From CAYSWF01 sp964562905 (lineage in GTDB: Bacteria > Patescibacteriota > Andersenbacteria > UBA10190): a stretch of 21,050 nucleotides of DNA. Shown here piece after piece: positions 20,974 to 21,050 of the stretch; positions within the stretch are counted from its first letter, which is position 1; each line of letters begins with the position of its first letter. The stretch spans positions 1 through 21,050 of the forward strand of contig CAZLVG010000012.1 in the NCBI GenBank assembly GCA_964562905.1, read 5' to 3'. The translations under genes and the position numbers were made by a program. Below the pieces are notes generated by a model. That model saw nothing but the letters and a program-made list of their open reading frames with translations, had not been told where the DNA came from and ran no database searches.

Positions 20974-21050
20974 ATGGCTGGTTTGGAAATTATAGAGGTA
21001 ATATTATCCCATGCCACTATACTTGTGACGGGTTCTTATCGCGGCCCATG
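20974..21050 (+). CDS. 5' end of an unidentified gene (partial)
   Basis: An ATG with a good upstream aaggag opens a frame that stays open to the window edge (25 complete codons). The start reads MAGLEIIEVILSHATILVTG, then SYRGP. It is too short for a family call. The ILVTG piece resembles the first strand and glycine turn of a Rossmann-type epimerase, but this is only a weak hint: the following SYRGP does not continue the expected GxxGxxG pattern. The first bases after the ATG form copy 2 of the 18-bp repeat, read here in a different frame from copy 1. Confidence 0.5.
   Translation, partial: MAGLEIIEVILSHATILVTGSYRGP
20975..20992 (+). repeat. 18-bp direct repeat, copy 2
   Basis: This is an exact copy of 20862-20879, starting one base after the A of ATG 20974. 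Read in the frame of the partial gene it gives AGLEI, not WLVWKL. Confidence 0.9.

Noticed and set aside
20780..20995. Plus-strand frame overlapping the end of the DPM1-like gene
   Set aside because: It has no motif, lies out of frame inside a conserved gene, and its end only reflects the second copy of the 18-bp repeat.
1..21050. Recoded TGA (Gly or Trp) as in some candidate phyla
   Set aside because: Many genes end naturally at TGA at domain ends and in ATGA overlaps, and Trp and Gly are coded normally, so the standard code fits.
1..21050. Insertion sequences, integrases or phage genes
   Set aside because: No transposase, recombinase or structural phage protein is recognisable in any intact frame, and no terminal inverted repeats bound a gene.

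Overview
The window reads as a cell-surface glycan and envelope locus from a bacterium with roughly mid-50s percent GC. It has very tight gene packing: several ATGA start/stop overlaps, and one 8-nt tail-to-tail overlap between convergent genes. Clear Shine-Dalgarno sequences occur at only a few genes, and there are no tRNA or rRNA genes. Many genes end in TGA, so the standard code applies. Compact genes, sparse ribosome sites, a SpoIID/LytB surface protein with N-terminal repeats, several polyprenyl-phosphate-sugar synthase-like GT2 enzymes and MOP-type flippases together resemble contigs of candidate-phyla (Patescibacteria/CPR-like) organisms. That placement is an inference and is not proven by any marker gene here.

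Region by region: (1) positions 1-200 hold the 3' end of a low-complexity gene made of 12-nt tandem repeats, with a perfect hairpin just after the repeats. (2) A minus-strand block (2864 down to 284) encodes exported or surface-type proteins: a SpoIID/LytB-domain protein with three N-terminal repeats, a cysteine-rich InlB-type repeat protein, and a small secreted protein. It ends in a good intrinsic terminator. (3) Positions 2929-5054 (plus) encode a GT2 and a GT4 glycosyltransferase. (4) Positions 7468-5047 (minus) encode a polytopic GT-C-like membrane protein overlapping a divergent PgeF/YfiH-family protein, read from a good sigma70-type promoter. (5) Positions 7563-9280 (plus) hold an atypical short-chain dehydrogenase with its own terminator and an ALG5-like GT2 with an unusual insertion, followed by two consecutive hairpins. 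(6) Positions 9493-20894 (plus) form one long likely operon: GT4-like enzyme, GT-C-like membrane protein, Wzx-like flippase, an anchored unknown, a membrane protein with an extracytoplasmic domain, a second flippase of the MurJ family, another GT-B enzyme, a GT9 enzyme and a DPM1-like GT2. A new gene with a strong ribosome site starts at 20974 and runs off the window.

Inferred joint role: GT2 enzymes charge polyprenyl-phosphate with sugars, GT4/GT9 enzymes extend a lipid-linked glycan in the cytoplasm, one or both MOP flippases move lipid-linked intermediates across the membrane, and GT-C-like proteins transfer sugars on the outer face. The most unusual points are the two different flippases bracketing two unrecognised membrane proteins, the InlB-repeat reading frame lying in the same frame as the SpoIID gene but without a signal peptide, the SDR without its catalytic tyrosine, and a 30-bp perfect palindrome inside the last GT2 gene.
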